This document shows, piece by piece, positions 25,537 to 34,283 of a stretch of 64,000 bases of DNA. A program made the translations under genes and the position numbers. Position 1 is the stretch's first letter. The number at the start of each line of letters is the position of its first letter. Below the pieces are notes generated by a model, which was not told the origin of the DNA, searched no databases, and saw only the letters and a list, made by a program, of their open reading frames with translations. The DNA comes from Streptomyces musisoli (GTDB lineage: Bacteria > Actinomycetota > Actinomycetes > Streptomycetales > Streptomycetaceae): the NCBI RefSeq assembly GCF_016741855.1, contig NZ_JAERRH010000003.1:248001-312000 (forward strand), given 5' to 3'.

Positions 25537-27006
25537 ATGGAGACCACCGGTCTGACGCCCGCCGAGCGCCGTGTCCTGGAGGCGTTCCCGCTCGGCGAGG
25601 GGGTCGACTTCCGGCAGGGCGACGACGACGATCCCGCACTGGGCGCCTCGTGGGGCGCCGAGCGCACGCTGCGCGCGGAGGTGCTGCGGGAGCTGCTGCT
25701 GGACGGGCCGGTGCGGGCGGGGCGGATAGCCGGCCTGAAGGTGACGGGCGCGCGGATCACCGGGCGGCTGGACCTCAAGTACGGCACGGTCGGCCACCCC
25801 GTCCGGCTGCGCTCCTGCCACTTCGAGGAGGCGCCCGACCTGTACGGGGCACAGGTCGGCGCCCTGGTCCTGAGCGACTCGGTGCTGCCCGGGCTGACGG
25901 CCGGGACCCTGCGCGCCGAGGGGGTCGTGCGGATCACCTGCTGCCGGATCACGGGGCCGGTCCGGCTCCAGGGCGCGAAGCTGTCCGGGGCGTTCTTCGC
26001 CAACGGCGCGCGGCTCGGTGTGCCCGGCGAGGACCCCGAGGAGGCCGTCCTCCAGCTCAACCACGCCGAGATCGGCACGGACGTGTGGGCCCCGGGCCTG
26101 GTCGCGCACGGAAAGGTCCACCTGAACGGGACGGTCGTCCGCAACCAGGTGAACCTCGACGACGCGGAGCTGACCGCTCCCGGGCAGACCGTGCTGCACG
26201 CCGAGGTGCTGACGGTCGGCACCGACCTGCACGCCATGCGGCTGCGGACCCGCGGCCGGGTGAACCTGGCCGGTGCCCGGATCCCCCGGCAGCTCAACCT
26301 CGCCCATGCCCGTCTGTCCGACCCGGGCGGCCAGGCCCTGCGCGCCAGCAGCAGTGTGATCGGCGAGCTGTGGCTGCGGGAGGCCGCGCCCATCGACGGG
26401 GACGTCAATCTGCGCCGGGCCCAGTTCGACCTGTTGCACGTACCGCCCGAGGTGTGGCCGCACCGGGTCCGGCTGGACGGGCTCGGCTACCGCGTGCTGA
26501 CCCCGCACCTCCCGGCCGGACAGCGTCTCGCGCTGCTGGAACGCGACCCGGACGGCTACCTTCCGCAGCCGTACGAGCAGTTGACCACCGCGTACCGCAC
26601 GGTCGGCGACGACGCCTCCGCGCGCACCGTCCAGCTGGCCAGGCTCCGCCGCCACCGCCGCACCCTGCCGCCCTACGCCCGGCTGTGGGGCTTGCTCCAG
26701 GACGCGGCCGTCGGCTACGGATTCCGCCCGATGCGGGCAGCGGGCTGGCTGCTGTTGCTGCTGTGCACCGGAACGCTCGCCTTCGCCCTGCACCATCCGC
26801 CGGCGCTCAAGCCCGCCGAGGCGCCGGCGTTCAATCCGCTCGCCTACACCCTCGACCTGCTGCTGCCGATCATCGACTTCGGCCAGGGGAGTGCCTTCGC
26901 GCCGCGCGGCCGGTACCAGTGGCTGGCGTACCTGCTGACGGCCACCGGCTGGGTACTGGCCACCACGATCGCGGCGGGCGTCACCCGCTCGCTGAACCGG
27001 CAGTAG
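25537..27006 (+). CDS. Membrane-anchored repeat protein of unknown function
   Basis: 489 residues, not a recognised enzyme. The first two thirds are degenerate pentapeptide-like or beta-helix repeats (GRLDLKYGTVG, GKVHLNGTVVRNQVNLDDAEL, GRVNLAGARIPRQLNLAHARL, GDVNLRRAQF), where every fifth residue is small or Leu. A helical stretch follows (YLPQPYEQLTTAYRTVGDDASARTVQLARL), then two membrane helices at the C-terminus. Proteins of this build are often labelled membrane-associated oxidoreductase in Streptomyces; I see no cofactor motif to justify that. It starts three bases after the SanA-like gene, so probably acts with it at the envelope. Confidence 0.75.
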   Translation: METTGLTPAERRVLEAFPLGEGVDFRQGDDDDPALGASWGAERTLRAEVLRELLLDGPVRAGRIAGLKVTGARITGRLDLKYGTVGHPVRLRSCHFEEAPDLYGAQVGALVLSDSVLPGLTAGTLRAEGVVRITCCRITGPVRLQGAKLSGAFFANGARLGVPGEDPEEAVLQLNHAEIGTDVWAPGLVAHGKVHLNGTVVRNQVNLDDAELTAPGQTVLHAEVLTVGTDLHAMRLRTRGRVNLAGARIPRQLNLAHARLSDPGGQALRASSSVIGELWLREAAPIDGDVNLRRAQFDLLHVPPEVWPHRVRLDGLGYRVLTPHLPAGQRLALLERDPDGYLPQPYEQLTTAYRTVGDDASARTVQLARLRRHRRTLPPYARLWGLLQDAAVGYGFRPMRAAGWLLLLLCTGTLAFALHHPPALKPAEAPAFNPLAYTLDLLLPIIDFGQGSAFAPRGRYQWLAYLLTATGWVLATTIAAGVTRSLNRQ

Positions 27007-27116
27007 CAACGCACCGCGACCTCACGACACCCCCGGGCCGGCGGGGAGGTCGCCGTGCCGGGGGCGTAACCGGACACGACCAGGGGCCGTAACACGGCGG
27101 ACGCACGCTGGGCGGT

Positions 27117-29225
27117 ATGGAGAACGCCTCGACGCCCACCCACTGCCCGTACTGCGCCTTGCAGTGCGGGATGAACGTCACGTCCCTGCCGCAGGGGGGC
27201 GTCGAGGTCACCGAGCGACCGGACTTCCCCGTCAACCGGGGTGCGCTGTGCGGCAAGGGCCGTACGGCGGCCCGGGTGCTGTCGCCCGCGGTGCGGCTGA
27301 CCACGCCGCTGGTGCGGGAGGGCGGCCGGCTGGTGGAGGCGGGCTGGCCCCGGGCTCTGGACCGGATCGCCGAGGGGCTCGGGGCGGCGCGGGAGCGGTA
27401 CGGCCCGGACGCGCTCGGCGTGTTCGGCGGGGGCGGGCTGACCAACGAGAAGGCGTACGCGCTGGGCAAGTTCGCGCGGGTGGTGCTGGGCACGTCGCAG
27501 ATCGACTACAACGGCCGGTTCTGCATGTCGTCGGCCGCGGCGGCGGGCACGAAGGCGTTCGGTCTGGACCGCGGGCTGCCGTTCCCGCTCGAGGACATCC
27601 CGAAGACCGGCTGTGTGATCCTCGTCGGGTCCAACCTGGCCGAGACCATGCCGCCGTCGCTGCGGTTCTTCTCGGAACTGCGGGAGAACGGCGGCACGCT
27701 GATCGTCGTGGATCCGCGCCGGACCCGGACGGCCGAGCAGGCCGACCTGCACCTGGCGCCCCGGCCGGGCACCGACCTCGCCCTGGCCCTCGGCCTGCTG
27801 CACCTGGTGGTGGCGGAGGGGCGGACGGACGAGGAGTACATCCGGGAGCGGACCACGGGCTGGGACGAGGCCCGGGCGGCGGCGATGGCGCACTGGCCGG
27901 AGTACGTGGAGCGGATCACCGGGGTGCCGGTGCCGCAGCTCCGGGAGGCGGTGCGGATGTTCTGTGCGCCGGACGCGGCGATGGTGCTGACCGCTCGGGG
28001 GCCGGAGCAGCAGTCGAAGGGCACGGACACGGTGGGCGCCTGGATCAACCTCTGCCTGGCGACCGGCCGGCCGGGCCGTCCCCGCTCCGGCTACGGCTGT
28101 CTGACCGGGCAGGGCAACGGGCAGGGCGGCCGCGAGCACGGCCAGAAGGCCGACCAGCTGCCCGGTTACCGCAAGCTGGACGATCCCGCGGCGCGGCGGC
28201 ACGTGGCCGGGGTGTGGGGCGTGCCCCCGGACAGCCTGCCCGGTCCGGGGCGCAGCGCCTACGAACTCCTCGACTCCCTCGGCACGGACGTGCGGGCGCT
28301 GCTCCTGATGGGCTCCAACCCGGTGGTGTCCGCGCCCCGCGCGGCCCACGTGGAGGAGCGGCTGCGGTCGCTGGATTTCCTGGCCGTGGCCGACGTCGTC
28401 CTGTCCGAGACGGCGGAGCTGGCGGACGTCGTGCTGCCGGTGACCCAGTGGGCGGAGGAGACGGGCACGACGACCAGTCTGGAGGGCCGCGTGCTGCTGC
28501 GCCGCCAGGCCGTCACGCCGCCGCCCGGCGTCCACAGCGATCTGTACGTCCTGCACGAGCTGGCCGACCGGCTCGGCGTGGAGAAGGGCTTCCCGACCGA
28601 CCCGGAGGAGACCTTCGAGGAACTCCGCCGGGCCAGCGCGGGCGGCCCGGCGGACTACTCGGGCATCACCTACCGCCGCCTGGCCGAGGAGAACGGCGTC
28701 TTCTGGCCCTGCCCGGACGAGCCGGCCGCGGGGGCCGCGTCCGCCGCCCGCCCGCACCCCGGCACCCCCCGCCTCTTCGGCGACCGCTTCGCCACCCCCG
28801 ACGGCCGGGCCCGCTTCGTCCCCGTCGTGCACCGGGCCACCGCCGAGGAACCGGACGCCGAGTATCCGCTGCTGCTGACCACCGGCCGGGTGGTGTCCCA
28901 GTACCAGTCGGGGGCGCAGACCCGGCGCGTCGCGGAGCTGAACGCGGCGGCGCCCGGGCCGTTCGTGGAGCTGCATCCGCGGCTCGCGGCCCGGCTGGGT
29001 GCGGCCGACGGCGACCGGTTGGCGGTGATCTCCCGGCGCGGCCGGGCCGTCGCGCCGGCCCGGATCACCGGCGCCATCCGCCCGGACACCGTCTTCATGC
29101 CCTTCCACTGGCCGGGCGAGGGCCGGGCCAACACGCTCACCAACCCGGCGCTGGACCCGACGTCCCGGATGCCGGAGTTCAAGTCCTGCGCGGTACGGGT
29201 GGAGGTCCTGGACCCGAAGGCCTAG
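27117..29225 (+). CDS. narB: Assimilatory nitrate reductase catalytic subunit (molybdopterin)
   Basis: Reduces nitrate to nitrite in the cytoplasm for nitrogen assimilation. 702 residues. The N-terminal 4Fe-4S site is HCPYCALQCG plus RGALCGKG, giving Cys10, Cys13, Cys17 and Cys45. The molybdenum ligand is Cys136 in NGRFCMSSAAAAG. Bis-MGD-binding segments GxNxAETMP and WAEETGTTTSLEGR follow, then the C-terminal domain (LTTGRVVSQYQSGAQTRRV, NPALDPTSRMPEFKSCAVRV). The substrate call relies on the short single-subunit type and on nirBD nearby; a formate-type enzyme would have Sec or another ligand context. No fused flavin or 2Fe-2S domain. Upstream, two GTAAC half-sites (27066, 27089) may be part of a GlnR site. 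No strong ribosome site before the ATG. Confidence 0.9.
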   Translation: MENASTPTHCPYCALQCGMNVTSLPQGGVEVTERPDFPVNRGALCGKGRTAARVLSPAVRLTTPLVREGGRLVEAGWPRALDRIAEGLGAARERYGPDALGVFGGGGLTNEKAYALGKFARVVLGTSQIDYNGRFCMSSAAAAGTKAFGLDRGLPFPLEDIPKTGCVILVGSNLAETMPPSLRFFSELRENGGTLIVVDPRRTRTAEQADLHLAPRPGTDLALALGLLHLVVAEGRTDEEYIRERTTGWDEARAAAMAHWPEYVERITGVPVPQLREAVRMFCAPDAAMVLTARGPEQQSKGTDTVGAWINLCLATGRPGRPRSGYGCLTGQGNGQGGREHGQKADQLPGYRKLDDPAARRHVAGVWGVPPDSLPGPGRSAYELLDSLGTDVRALLLMGSNPVVSAPRAAHVEERLRSLDFLAVADVVLSETAELADVVLPVTQWAEETGTTTSLEGRVLLRRQAVTPPPGVHSDLYVLHELADRLGVEKGFPTDPEETFEELRRASAGGPADYSGITYRRLAEENGVFWPCPDEPAAGAASAARPHPGTPRLFGDRFATPDGRARFVPVVHRATAEEPDAEYPLLLTTGRVVSQYQSGAQTRRVAELNAAAPGPFVELHPRLAARLGAADGDRLAVISRRGRAVAPARITGAIRPDTVFMPFHWPGEGRANTLTNPALDPTSRMPEFKSCAVRVEVLDPKA

Positions 29226-29271
29226 GTATTGGGCGTCGAGGTGCCCGAGGGGACGGTGCTGCCGGGCCGGG

Positions 29272-29712
29272 TCAGCGGCGGGAGATCCAGTCGCCGCCCG
29301 TGATGCGGGTCCCGGTGCCGCGCAGCCGGGCGGCGATCCCCGGGGCGGCCAGGTAGACCCAGGCCCGGACGGTGCCGCCGGCGGCGCGTACGACGTCCCG
29401 GGCGGCGCGCTCGTAGAGGTTGCGGGGGTCGCCCGGTACGTACTCCTCCAGCCGGTCCAGGGCGGCGAGCAGTTCCCCGTAGGCCTCCGGCCGGGCGGTG
29501 ACCAGCTCCCCGCGCACGGTTTCGCCGGACTCCTCGACGGCGTAGGGATAGCCGGGTCCGTCGTACAGGACGGCGCCGGTGAGGTGTCCCGGTTCCTCGG
29601 CGAGGGTGCGGCCGCGCAGGAACAGGTCGTGGTTCACCTCGCCGGGGCGGAGCGTGCCGTAGACGAGGAAGGGCAGGGGGCGGACATCCTCGCGTGGTTC
29701 CTCGGCGATCAC
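29272..29712 (-). CDS. Gamma-glutamylcyclotransferase-like (GGCT/AIG2) protein
   Basis: 146-residue protein of the GGCT/AIG2-like fold. The substrate loop is FLVYGTLRPGE (YGxLR/P signature), and the expected acidic catalytic region LDRLEEYVPGDPRNLYER is present (LDxxEGY.....YxR in relatives). Such proteins act on gamma-glutamyl amines or amides, or are uncharacterised. It starts from GTG 29712 without a good ribosome site and is divergent to the M4 protease gene. It converges on narB with a 46-bp gap. The function is not readable beyond family. Confidence 0.8.
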   Translation of the reverse strand: MIAEEPREDVRPLPFLVYGTLRPGEVNHDLFLRGRTLAEEPGHLTGAVLYDGPGYPYAVEESGETVRGELVTARPEAYGELLAALDRLEEYVPGDPRNLYERAARDVVRAAGGTVRAWVYLAAPGIAARLRGTGTRITGGDWISRR

Positions 29713-29765
29713 GGAAACGATTCTCTACCCACGCCGGCTCCCCACACATCTCCATGAAGAGGCTA

Positions 29766-29794
29766 TGGACATGACATGTCATGGCCACTTAAAT
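29766..29794 (+). promoter_or_regulatory. Promoter of the M4 protease with palindromic operator between -35 and -10
   Basis: TGGACA (29766-29771), 17 bases, TTAAAT (29789-29794) is a good primary-type promoter for the protease gene. The spacer holds the perfect 14-bp palindrome CATGACATGTCATG at 29770-29783. A protein bound there would block polymerase, so repression is likely. Confidence 0.55.
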
Positions 29795-29849
29795 CTCGGG
29801 ACATCAGCGCCACCCCCACGCCTAACCTGGCGCCTTCCCTAGGAGACAG

Positions 29850-31499
29850 ATGAGCCGGATACGGCACCACGTCCGAGGAACCCGTCGCACAGCCACCGCC
29901 GGTGTCGCCGCAGCCGCCGCGACCCTGCTGGCCGTCGGCCTCTCCCCCGCCGCCCACGCCGACGCCAGACCGACCCGGGCCACCGCGGTCGAGAACGCGG
30001 CATCGGCACTCCTGGCCCACGCGGCGACCCTGGGCCTCACCTCCGCCCAGGACGCCGGCGTCCGCGACGTGATCGTGGACGGCAACGGCACCCAGCACGT
30101 CCGCTACGACCGCACGTACCACGGACTCCCCGTGCTCGGCGGCGACTTCGTCGTCCACCTGGCCGCGGACGGGAGCTACCGCGGCGCCGACCGCGCCACC
30201 CGGCAGGCGGTCTCCGTGCCCTCCGTCACCCCGCGGGTCTCCGGCCCCAGGGCCGCCGGCCTGGCGGTGAACGCGCTGCGCGCGGCCAACCTCGGCGAGG
30301 CGCTGAAGCAGATCAAGGCCAAGCCGGAGCTGGTGGTCGACGCGCTGCACGGCAGCCCGAAGCTGGCCTGGCGCACCAACGCCGTCGGCCGGGACTCGCT
30401 CGGCAACCCCGTCGCCCGGACCGTGCTGACCGACGCGCGCACCGGCGCGCAGATCGACGCCTGGGACAGCATCGAGACGGCCACCGGCGACGGCTCTTCG
30501 CTGTACGGCGGGACCGTGCCGCTGGAGACCACCCAGTCCGGGTCGTCGTACCAGCTCAAGGACCCGACGCGCGGCAACACCTACACCGGTGACGCCGAGG
30601 GCAAGACCGACCTGTGCTTCTTCGGCATCTGCTTCAGCCGGGCCCCCGCGACCCTGTTCACGGACGCCGACAACCACTGGGGCACCGGCACCACCGCCGA
30701 CCGCGCCTCGGCCGCCGTCGACGCCCAGTACGGCACCAACGAGACCTGGGACTACTACAAAAACGTCCACGGCCGCAACGGCATCGCCGGCGACGGCAAG
30801 GGCTCGTACAACCGCGTCCACTACGGCAACAAGTACAACAACGCCTTCTGGGACGACAGTTGCTTCTGCATGACGTACGGCGACGGTGACGGGACCACGT
30901 TCGGGCCGCTGGTCGCCCTGGACGTCGCCGGGCACGAGATGTCCCACGGGGTGACGTCCAAGACGGCCGCACTGACCTACTCGGGCGAGTCCGGGGGGCT
31001 GAACGAGGCCACCTCGGACATCCTCGGCACGATGGTGGAGTGGTACGCGAACAACTCCTCCGACACCGGTGACTACCTCATCGGCGAGAAGATCGTGAAG
31101 CCCGGCTTCGGCAAGGCCGCCCTGCGCTTCATGGACAAGCCGTCCAAGGACGGCAGTTCGGCGGACTACTGGAGCTCGTCGGTCGGGAACCTCGACGTCC
31201 ACTACTCCTCCGGCGTCGCCAACCACTTCGCCTACCTCCTCGCCGAGGGCAGCGGCGCGAAGACCATCAACGGCGTCAGCTACGACTCCCCCACCTACAA
31301 CGGCTCCACGGTCACCGGCATCGGCCGGGACAAGGTCGGCAAGATCTGGTACCGGGCGCTGACGGTGTACATGACGTCCTCGACGAACTACAAGGGGGCG
31401 CGGACGGCGACCCTGAACGCGGCGAAGGACCTCTACGGCGCGGGCAGCGCGGAGTACAACGCGGTGGCCGCCGCCTGGAGCGCGGTCAACGTCAGCTGA
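29850..31499 (+). CDS. Secreted M4-family (thermolysin-like) neutral metalloprotease
   Basis: Exported zinc endopeptidase, 549 residues as pre-pro-enzyme. The signal peptide (SRIRHHVRGTRRTATAG..., cleavage after PAAHA) is followed by an FTP/PepSY-type propeptide (about 40-200: GLTSAQDAGVRDVIVDGNGTQHVRYDRTYHGLPVLGGD cut here for length). The catalytic domain has HEMSH at 362-366 (zinc His362, His366 and base Glu363), GGLNEATSD with zinc Glu386, and a C-terminal helical domain ending WSAVNVS. The 23-residue gap between the two glutamates matches thermolysin. ATG 29850 follows AGGAGA. A strong terminator comes after it. Likely a nutritional protease; control is by the operator described at 29770. 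Confidence 0.95.
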   Translation: MSRIRHHVRGTRRTATAGVAAAAATLLAVGLSPAAHADARPTRATAVENAASALLAHAATLGLTSAQDAGVRDVIVDGNGTQHVRYDRTYHGLPVLGGDFVVHLAADGSYRGADRATRQAVSVPSVTPRVSGPRAAGLAVNALRAANLGEALKQIKAKPELVVDALHGSPKLAWRTNAVGRDSLGNPVARTVLTDARTGAQIDAWDSIETATGDGSSLYGGTVPLETTQSGSSYQLKDPTRGNTYTGDAEGKTDLCFFGICFSRAPATLFTDADNHWGTGTTADRASAAVDAQYGTNETWDYYKNVHGRNGIAGDGKGSYNRVHYGNKYNNAFWDDSCFCMTYGDGDGTTFGPLVALDVAGHEMSHGVTSKTAALTYSGESGGLNEATSDILGTMVEWYANNSSDTGDYLIGEKIVKPGFGKAALRFMDKPSKDGSSADYWSSSVGNLDVHYSSGVANHFAYLLAEGSGAKTINGVSYDSPTYNGSTVTGIGRDKVGKIWYRALTVYMTSSTNYKGARTATLNAAKDLYGAGSAEYNAVAAAWSAVNVS

Positions 31500-31517
31500 G
31501 CCGACGGCGACGGCACG

Positions 31518-31546
31518 AGGCCGGTGCCCCGAGTGGGCACCGGCCT
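31518..31546. terminator. Strong bidirectional hairpin
   Basis: AGGCCGGTGCCC and GGGCACCGGCCT arms around CGAGT, 19 bp after the protease stop and between two converging genes. Confidence 0.8.
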
Positions 31547-31570
31547 TCTCGCGTACTCCGGTTCAGGCAG

Positions 31571-31630
31571 CCGGTTCGCGCAGCCGGTTGCCGGTTCGCG
31601 CGGCCGGTTGCCGGTTCGCGCGGCCGGTTC
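31571..31630. repeat. 20-bp tandem repeat at the 3' end of the DHA2 pump
   Basis: Three 20-bp units (CCGGTTCGCGCGGCCGGTT plus one base), with partial flanks to about 31650. Each has two CCGGTT half-units. The last bases reach the pump's stop codon at 31629. Confidence 0.8.
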
Positions 31631-33128
31631 AGGCGGCCGGTTCGGGCTGCCGCTCCGGCTCGGCGGGGGCCGGCCCCGCCGGCTTCGCCTCCCGCATCAC
31701 CGCCGTCGCCAGGACCGCCGCGGCGAGGACGCCGAGGGCGCTGAGCGCGAAGGTGGTCGTCATCGCGGAGGCGAAGGCCTCGCGGGCGGCGCGCAGCAGG
31801 TCCGGGCGGGCCGTGGCGAAGGCGCCGGCGATGGACTCGCGGGCCGCCGCGGGGGCACCGGAGGGCATTCGGTCCGTGTAGCCGCTGGTGAGCAGCGAGC
31901 CGAGAATCGCGATGCCGAGCGCGGTGCCGGCCTGCTGGATGGTGTCGTTCAGGGCCGAGCCGACGCCCGCCCTGTCCGCCGGGATGGTGCCCATGAGCGC
32001 CGCGACCGCCGCCGGCATGGCCAGGCCGGCGCCCAGGCCGAGCAGGCCGAGGGCGGCCGCCGGGACGGTGAGGCCGGAATCGGCACCGACCGTGGTGAGC
32101 AGCGCGAAGCAGGCGACCATCACCAGCATCCCGGCGAGGATCACGAACCGGTTGCCGATCCGCGCGGCCAGCTTGATGCCCACTGCGTTGCCGATCAGCG
32201 CGGTGACCGCGAGCGGCAGGAAGGCGAGGCCGGCCTTGACGGCCGAGTAGCCGAGGACGAACTGCAGGTACTGGGTGAGGACCAGCAGCAGGCCGCCGTT
32301 GCCGATCTGGACGAGCGCCAGGGAGAGCGAACCGCCGCTGAAGTTGCGGTGCCCGAAGAGGACGAGCGGGACCATCGGGGACCGGGTCGTGTTCTCCCAC
32401 AGGACGAAGGCCACGAGGGTGACCACGGCCGCGGCGAGCGCCGGCAACTGGCGGCCGGAGAACGCGCCGTGCTGCGGGATGTCGATGATCCACCACACGA
32501 GCGCCGTCATTCCGGCAGCGGACAGCACCGCGCCGAGCGGGTCGGCCTTCTGCCACGGCGCCCGGGACTCCGGCATCAGGGTGAGGCCCGCGACGACGGC
32601 CAGCACGACGACGGGGACGTTGAGGAAGAAGATCGCGTGCCAGGAGAAGTGGTCGATCAGCACACCGCCCAGCACCGGGCTGCCGACCAGGCCGAGCATC
32701 GACACCGAACTCCATGCCGCCATCGCCCTGCCGCGCTCGTCCTCGTCGAAGACGGTGATGAGGATGGAGAGGGTGGACGGCATGATCAGTGCCCCGCCGA
32801 CGCCCATCGCGACGCGCACGGCGACGACCTCGGCCGGGTTCACGGCGAACGTCCCGGCCAGCGAGGCGGCCCCGAAGAGCAGCAGGCCGATCAGCATCAC
32901 CTTCCTGCGGCCGAACCGGTCGCCGAGGCTGCCGGAGGTCAGCAGCAGGCCGGCGAAGACGAGGATGTAGGAGTCGAGGATCCACTGCATGTCGTGGGCG
33001 CTCGCCCCGAGGTCCTCCGTCATCGCGGGCACCGCAACGGTGAGGGCCATGTTGTCGATCACCAGGACCAGCGAACTCAGGCACAGCACCACGAGGATCC
33101 ACCAGCGGCGGGGACTGCGGCTTTCCAT
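31629..33128 (-). CDS. DHA2-family MFS drug efflux pump (EmrB/QacA-like)
   Basis: Fourteen-helix drug:proton antiporter, 499 residues from ATG 33128. The signature LVLVIDNMALTVAVPAMTEDLGAS is the first-helix motif (LDxTIVNVALP in relatives), GSLGDRFGRRKVMLIG is motif A, and GVGGALIMPSTLSIL with LVGSPVLGGVL are motif C-type antiporter features. The C-terminal tail is Pro/Glu-rich. Ribosome site GAGGGGG. The divergent TetR at 33287 and the operator repeats between them make it a regulator/pump pair. Substrates are probably hydrophobic cations or antibiotics, not determined. Confidence 0.93.
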   Translation of the reverse strand: MESRSPRRWWILVVLCLSSLVLVIDNMALTVAVPAMTEDLGASAHDMQWILDSYILVFAGLLLTSGSLGDRFGRRKVMLIGLLLFGAASLAGTFAVNPAEVVAVRVAMGVGGALIMPSTLSILITVFDEDERGRAMAAWSSVSMLGLVGSPVLGGVLIDHFSWHAIFFLNVPVVVLAVVAGLTLMPESRAPWQKADPLGAVLSAAGMTALVWWIIDIPQHGAFSGRQLPALAAAVVTLVAFVLWENTTRSPMVPLVLFGHRNFSGGSLSLALVQIGNGGLLLVLTQYLQFVLGYSAVKAGLAFLPLAVTALIGNAVGIKLAARIGNRFVILAGMLVMVACFALLTTVGADSGLTVPAAALGLLGLGAGLAMPAAVAALMGTIPADRAGVGSALNDTIQQAGTALGIAILGSLLTSGYTDRMPSGAPAAARESIAGAFATARPDLLRAAREAFASAMTTTFALSALGVLAAAVLATAVMREAKPAGPAPAEPERQPEPAA

Positions 33129-33195
33129 GGGTATTTCCCCCTCAGCACGTGCGGCGCGCACAGCGTTCTCGTTATGCGTACACCGTTCCGTTCGA

Positions 33196-33226
33196 TGCGA
33201 ACACTGTACGCACGGCGGAACAGTGT
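33196..33226. promoter_or_regulatory. TetR-type operator, site 1
   Basis: Inverted repeat ACACTGT (33201-33207) and ACAGTGT (33220-33226) separated by 12 bases, overlapping TGCGAACACTGTACGCA (33196-33212), itself with TGCG/CGCA ends. Placed between the divergent pump and regulator. Confidence 0.5.
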
Positions 33227-33251
33227 GCGCAACCTTTGAACTCTGTACGCT

Positions 33252-33272
33252 GGTGCGCACAACGTACGCACC
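33252..33272. promoter_or_regulatory. TetR-type operator, site 2
   Basis: GGTGCG, nine bases, CGCACC, an inverted repeat only three bases before the AAGGAG ribosome site of the TetR gene, suited to autoregulation. Confidence 0.5.
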
Positions 33273-33286
33273 AAAGGAGCCCGCCC

Positions 33287-34033
33287 ATGGCCGACAGGAG
33301 CACCCCGAACCCGATCCCCTCCGTCTGGGCCCGGCAGCGGCGCGAGCCCGGCCAGCCCGCGCTGAGCCGGGAGGCGATCGTGCGCGAGGCGGTGGCGATG
33401 CTGGACGCGGAGGGCGTCGAGGCCCTGAGCATGCGCAAGCTCGGCGCCCGCCTGAACGCCGGCGCGACCTCCCTCTACCGGCACGTCGCCACCAAGGACG
33501 AGCTGATGGAGCTGGCCGTCGACGAGGTCGCCGCCGAGGTGCGGGTGCCGGACGGCCCGGCCCCCGACTGGCGGGCCGCCGCGAGCGAGGCGGCGCAGTC
33601 CTTCCGGACGGCCGTCCTGCGCCACCCCTGGGTGTCCTCGGTGATGGGCCAGGCGGGGCTCGTCTATCTGGGCCCCAACCTGATGTCGTTCTCCGAACGG
33701 CTCGCCGCACTGTTCACGGGGGCCGGCTTCCGCGAGCCCGACCAGGCGATCAGCACCCTGCTGGCGTACGTGCTCGGCATGAGCACCACCGAGGCGGCCT
33801 GGCTCACCACGGTCGCCAGGTCCGGCCGGAGCGAGACGGAGTTCGTCACCCTCCTGATGCCCGCCGCCCGGCAGGCCGCCGCCGGCCACGACCATCTCGC
33901 CGCCTCCTACACGGGAGCCGGCACCACCCCCCGGGACCCGGCCCGGGACCGGGACGCGAAGTTCGGCTACGGCCTCGACGTCGTCCTCGACGGCCTGGCG
34001 GCACGGCTCGGGCACCAGCCCCCGGAGCACTGA
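33287..34033 (+). CDS. TetR-family repressor (TetR_C class)
   Basis: 248-residue one-component regulator. The helix-turn-helix is LSREAIVREAVAMLDAEGVEALSMRKLGARLNAGATSLYRHVATKDEL (shown in two parts: AIVREAVAMLDAEG, then RHVATKDELMELAV), with the TSLYRHV recognition helix. The C-terminal domain (about 100-230) is the all-helical ligand-binding part. ATG 33287 is right after AAGGAG and two operators, so autoregulation plus repression of the divergent DHA2 pump is the natural reading. The inducer is unknown. Confidence 0.92.
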   Translation: MADRSTPNPIPSVWARQRREPGQPALSREAIVREAVAMLDAEGVEALSMRKLGARLNAGATSLYRHVATKDELMELAVDEVAAEVRVPDGPAPDWRAAASEAAQSFRTAVLRHPWVSSVMGQAGLVYLGPNLMSFSERLAALFTGAGFREPDQAISTLLAYVLGMSTTEAAWLTTVARSGRSETEFVTLLMPAARQAAAGHDHLAASYTGAGTTPRDPARDRDAKFGYGLDVVLDGLAARLGHQPPEH

Positions 34034-34131
34034 CACACCGTCACCCGTTCACCGGTCCCACCGCTCCATTCGTGTGCTTTTCGCACCGCTCTCTACGCGC
34101 GGCCCCTGACCCGCCCGTGACCTGCCGGAAC

Positions 34132-34151
34132 CGCGGGCCGGCTAGCCCGCG
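34132..34151 (+). terminator. Hairpin after the TetR gene
   Basis: CGCGGGC/GCCCGCG arms with a six-base loop, about 100 bp after the TetR stop codon. A second inverted repeat, TTCCTGA-N7-TCAGGAA at 34183-34203, follows and may instead belong to the promoter of the next gene. Confidence 0.4.
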
Positions 34152-34182
34152 CGGGTGGTGCGGCCGACACCCGTTCACCGCA

Positions 34183-34203
34183 TTCCTGACGCTCCCTCAG
34201 GAA
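34183..34203 (+). promoter_or_regulatory. Inverted repeat TTCCTGA-N7-TCAGGAA upstream of the surface-protein gene
   Basis: Perfect seven-base arms with a seven-base spacer, 81 bp before the start of the surface-protein gene. Its spacing (14 bp centre to centre) suits a protein dimer as much as a hairpin. Confidence 0.35.
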
Positions 34204-34283
34204 GCGGACCCGGCCCGGAGCCACTTACCTCGGTAGGGCAGGGGCGCACCCCTGGACGACTCGGACAAGCTCTGGGGAGCACC

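Noticed and set aside
31492-33102. Minus-strand frame shifted against the DHA2 pump
   Set aside because: Arg/Gly/Ala-rich shadow; the pump frame has all DHA2 motifs.
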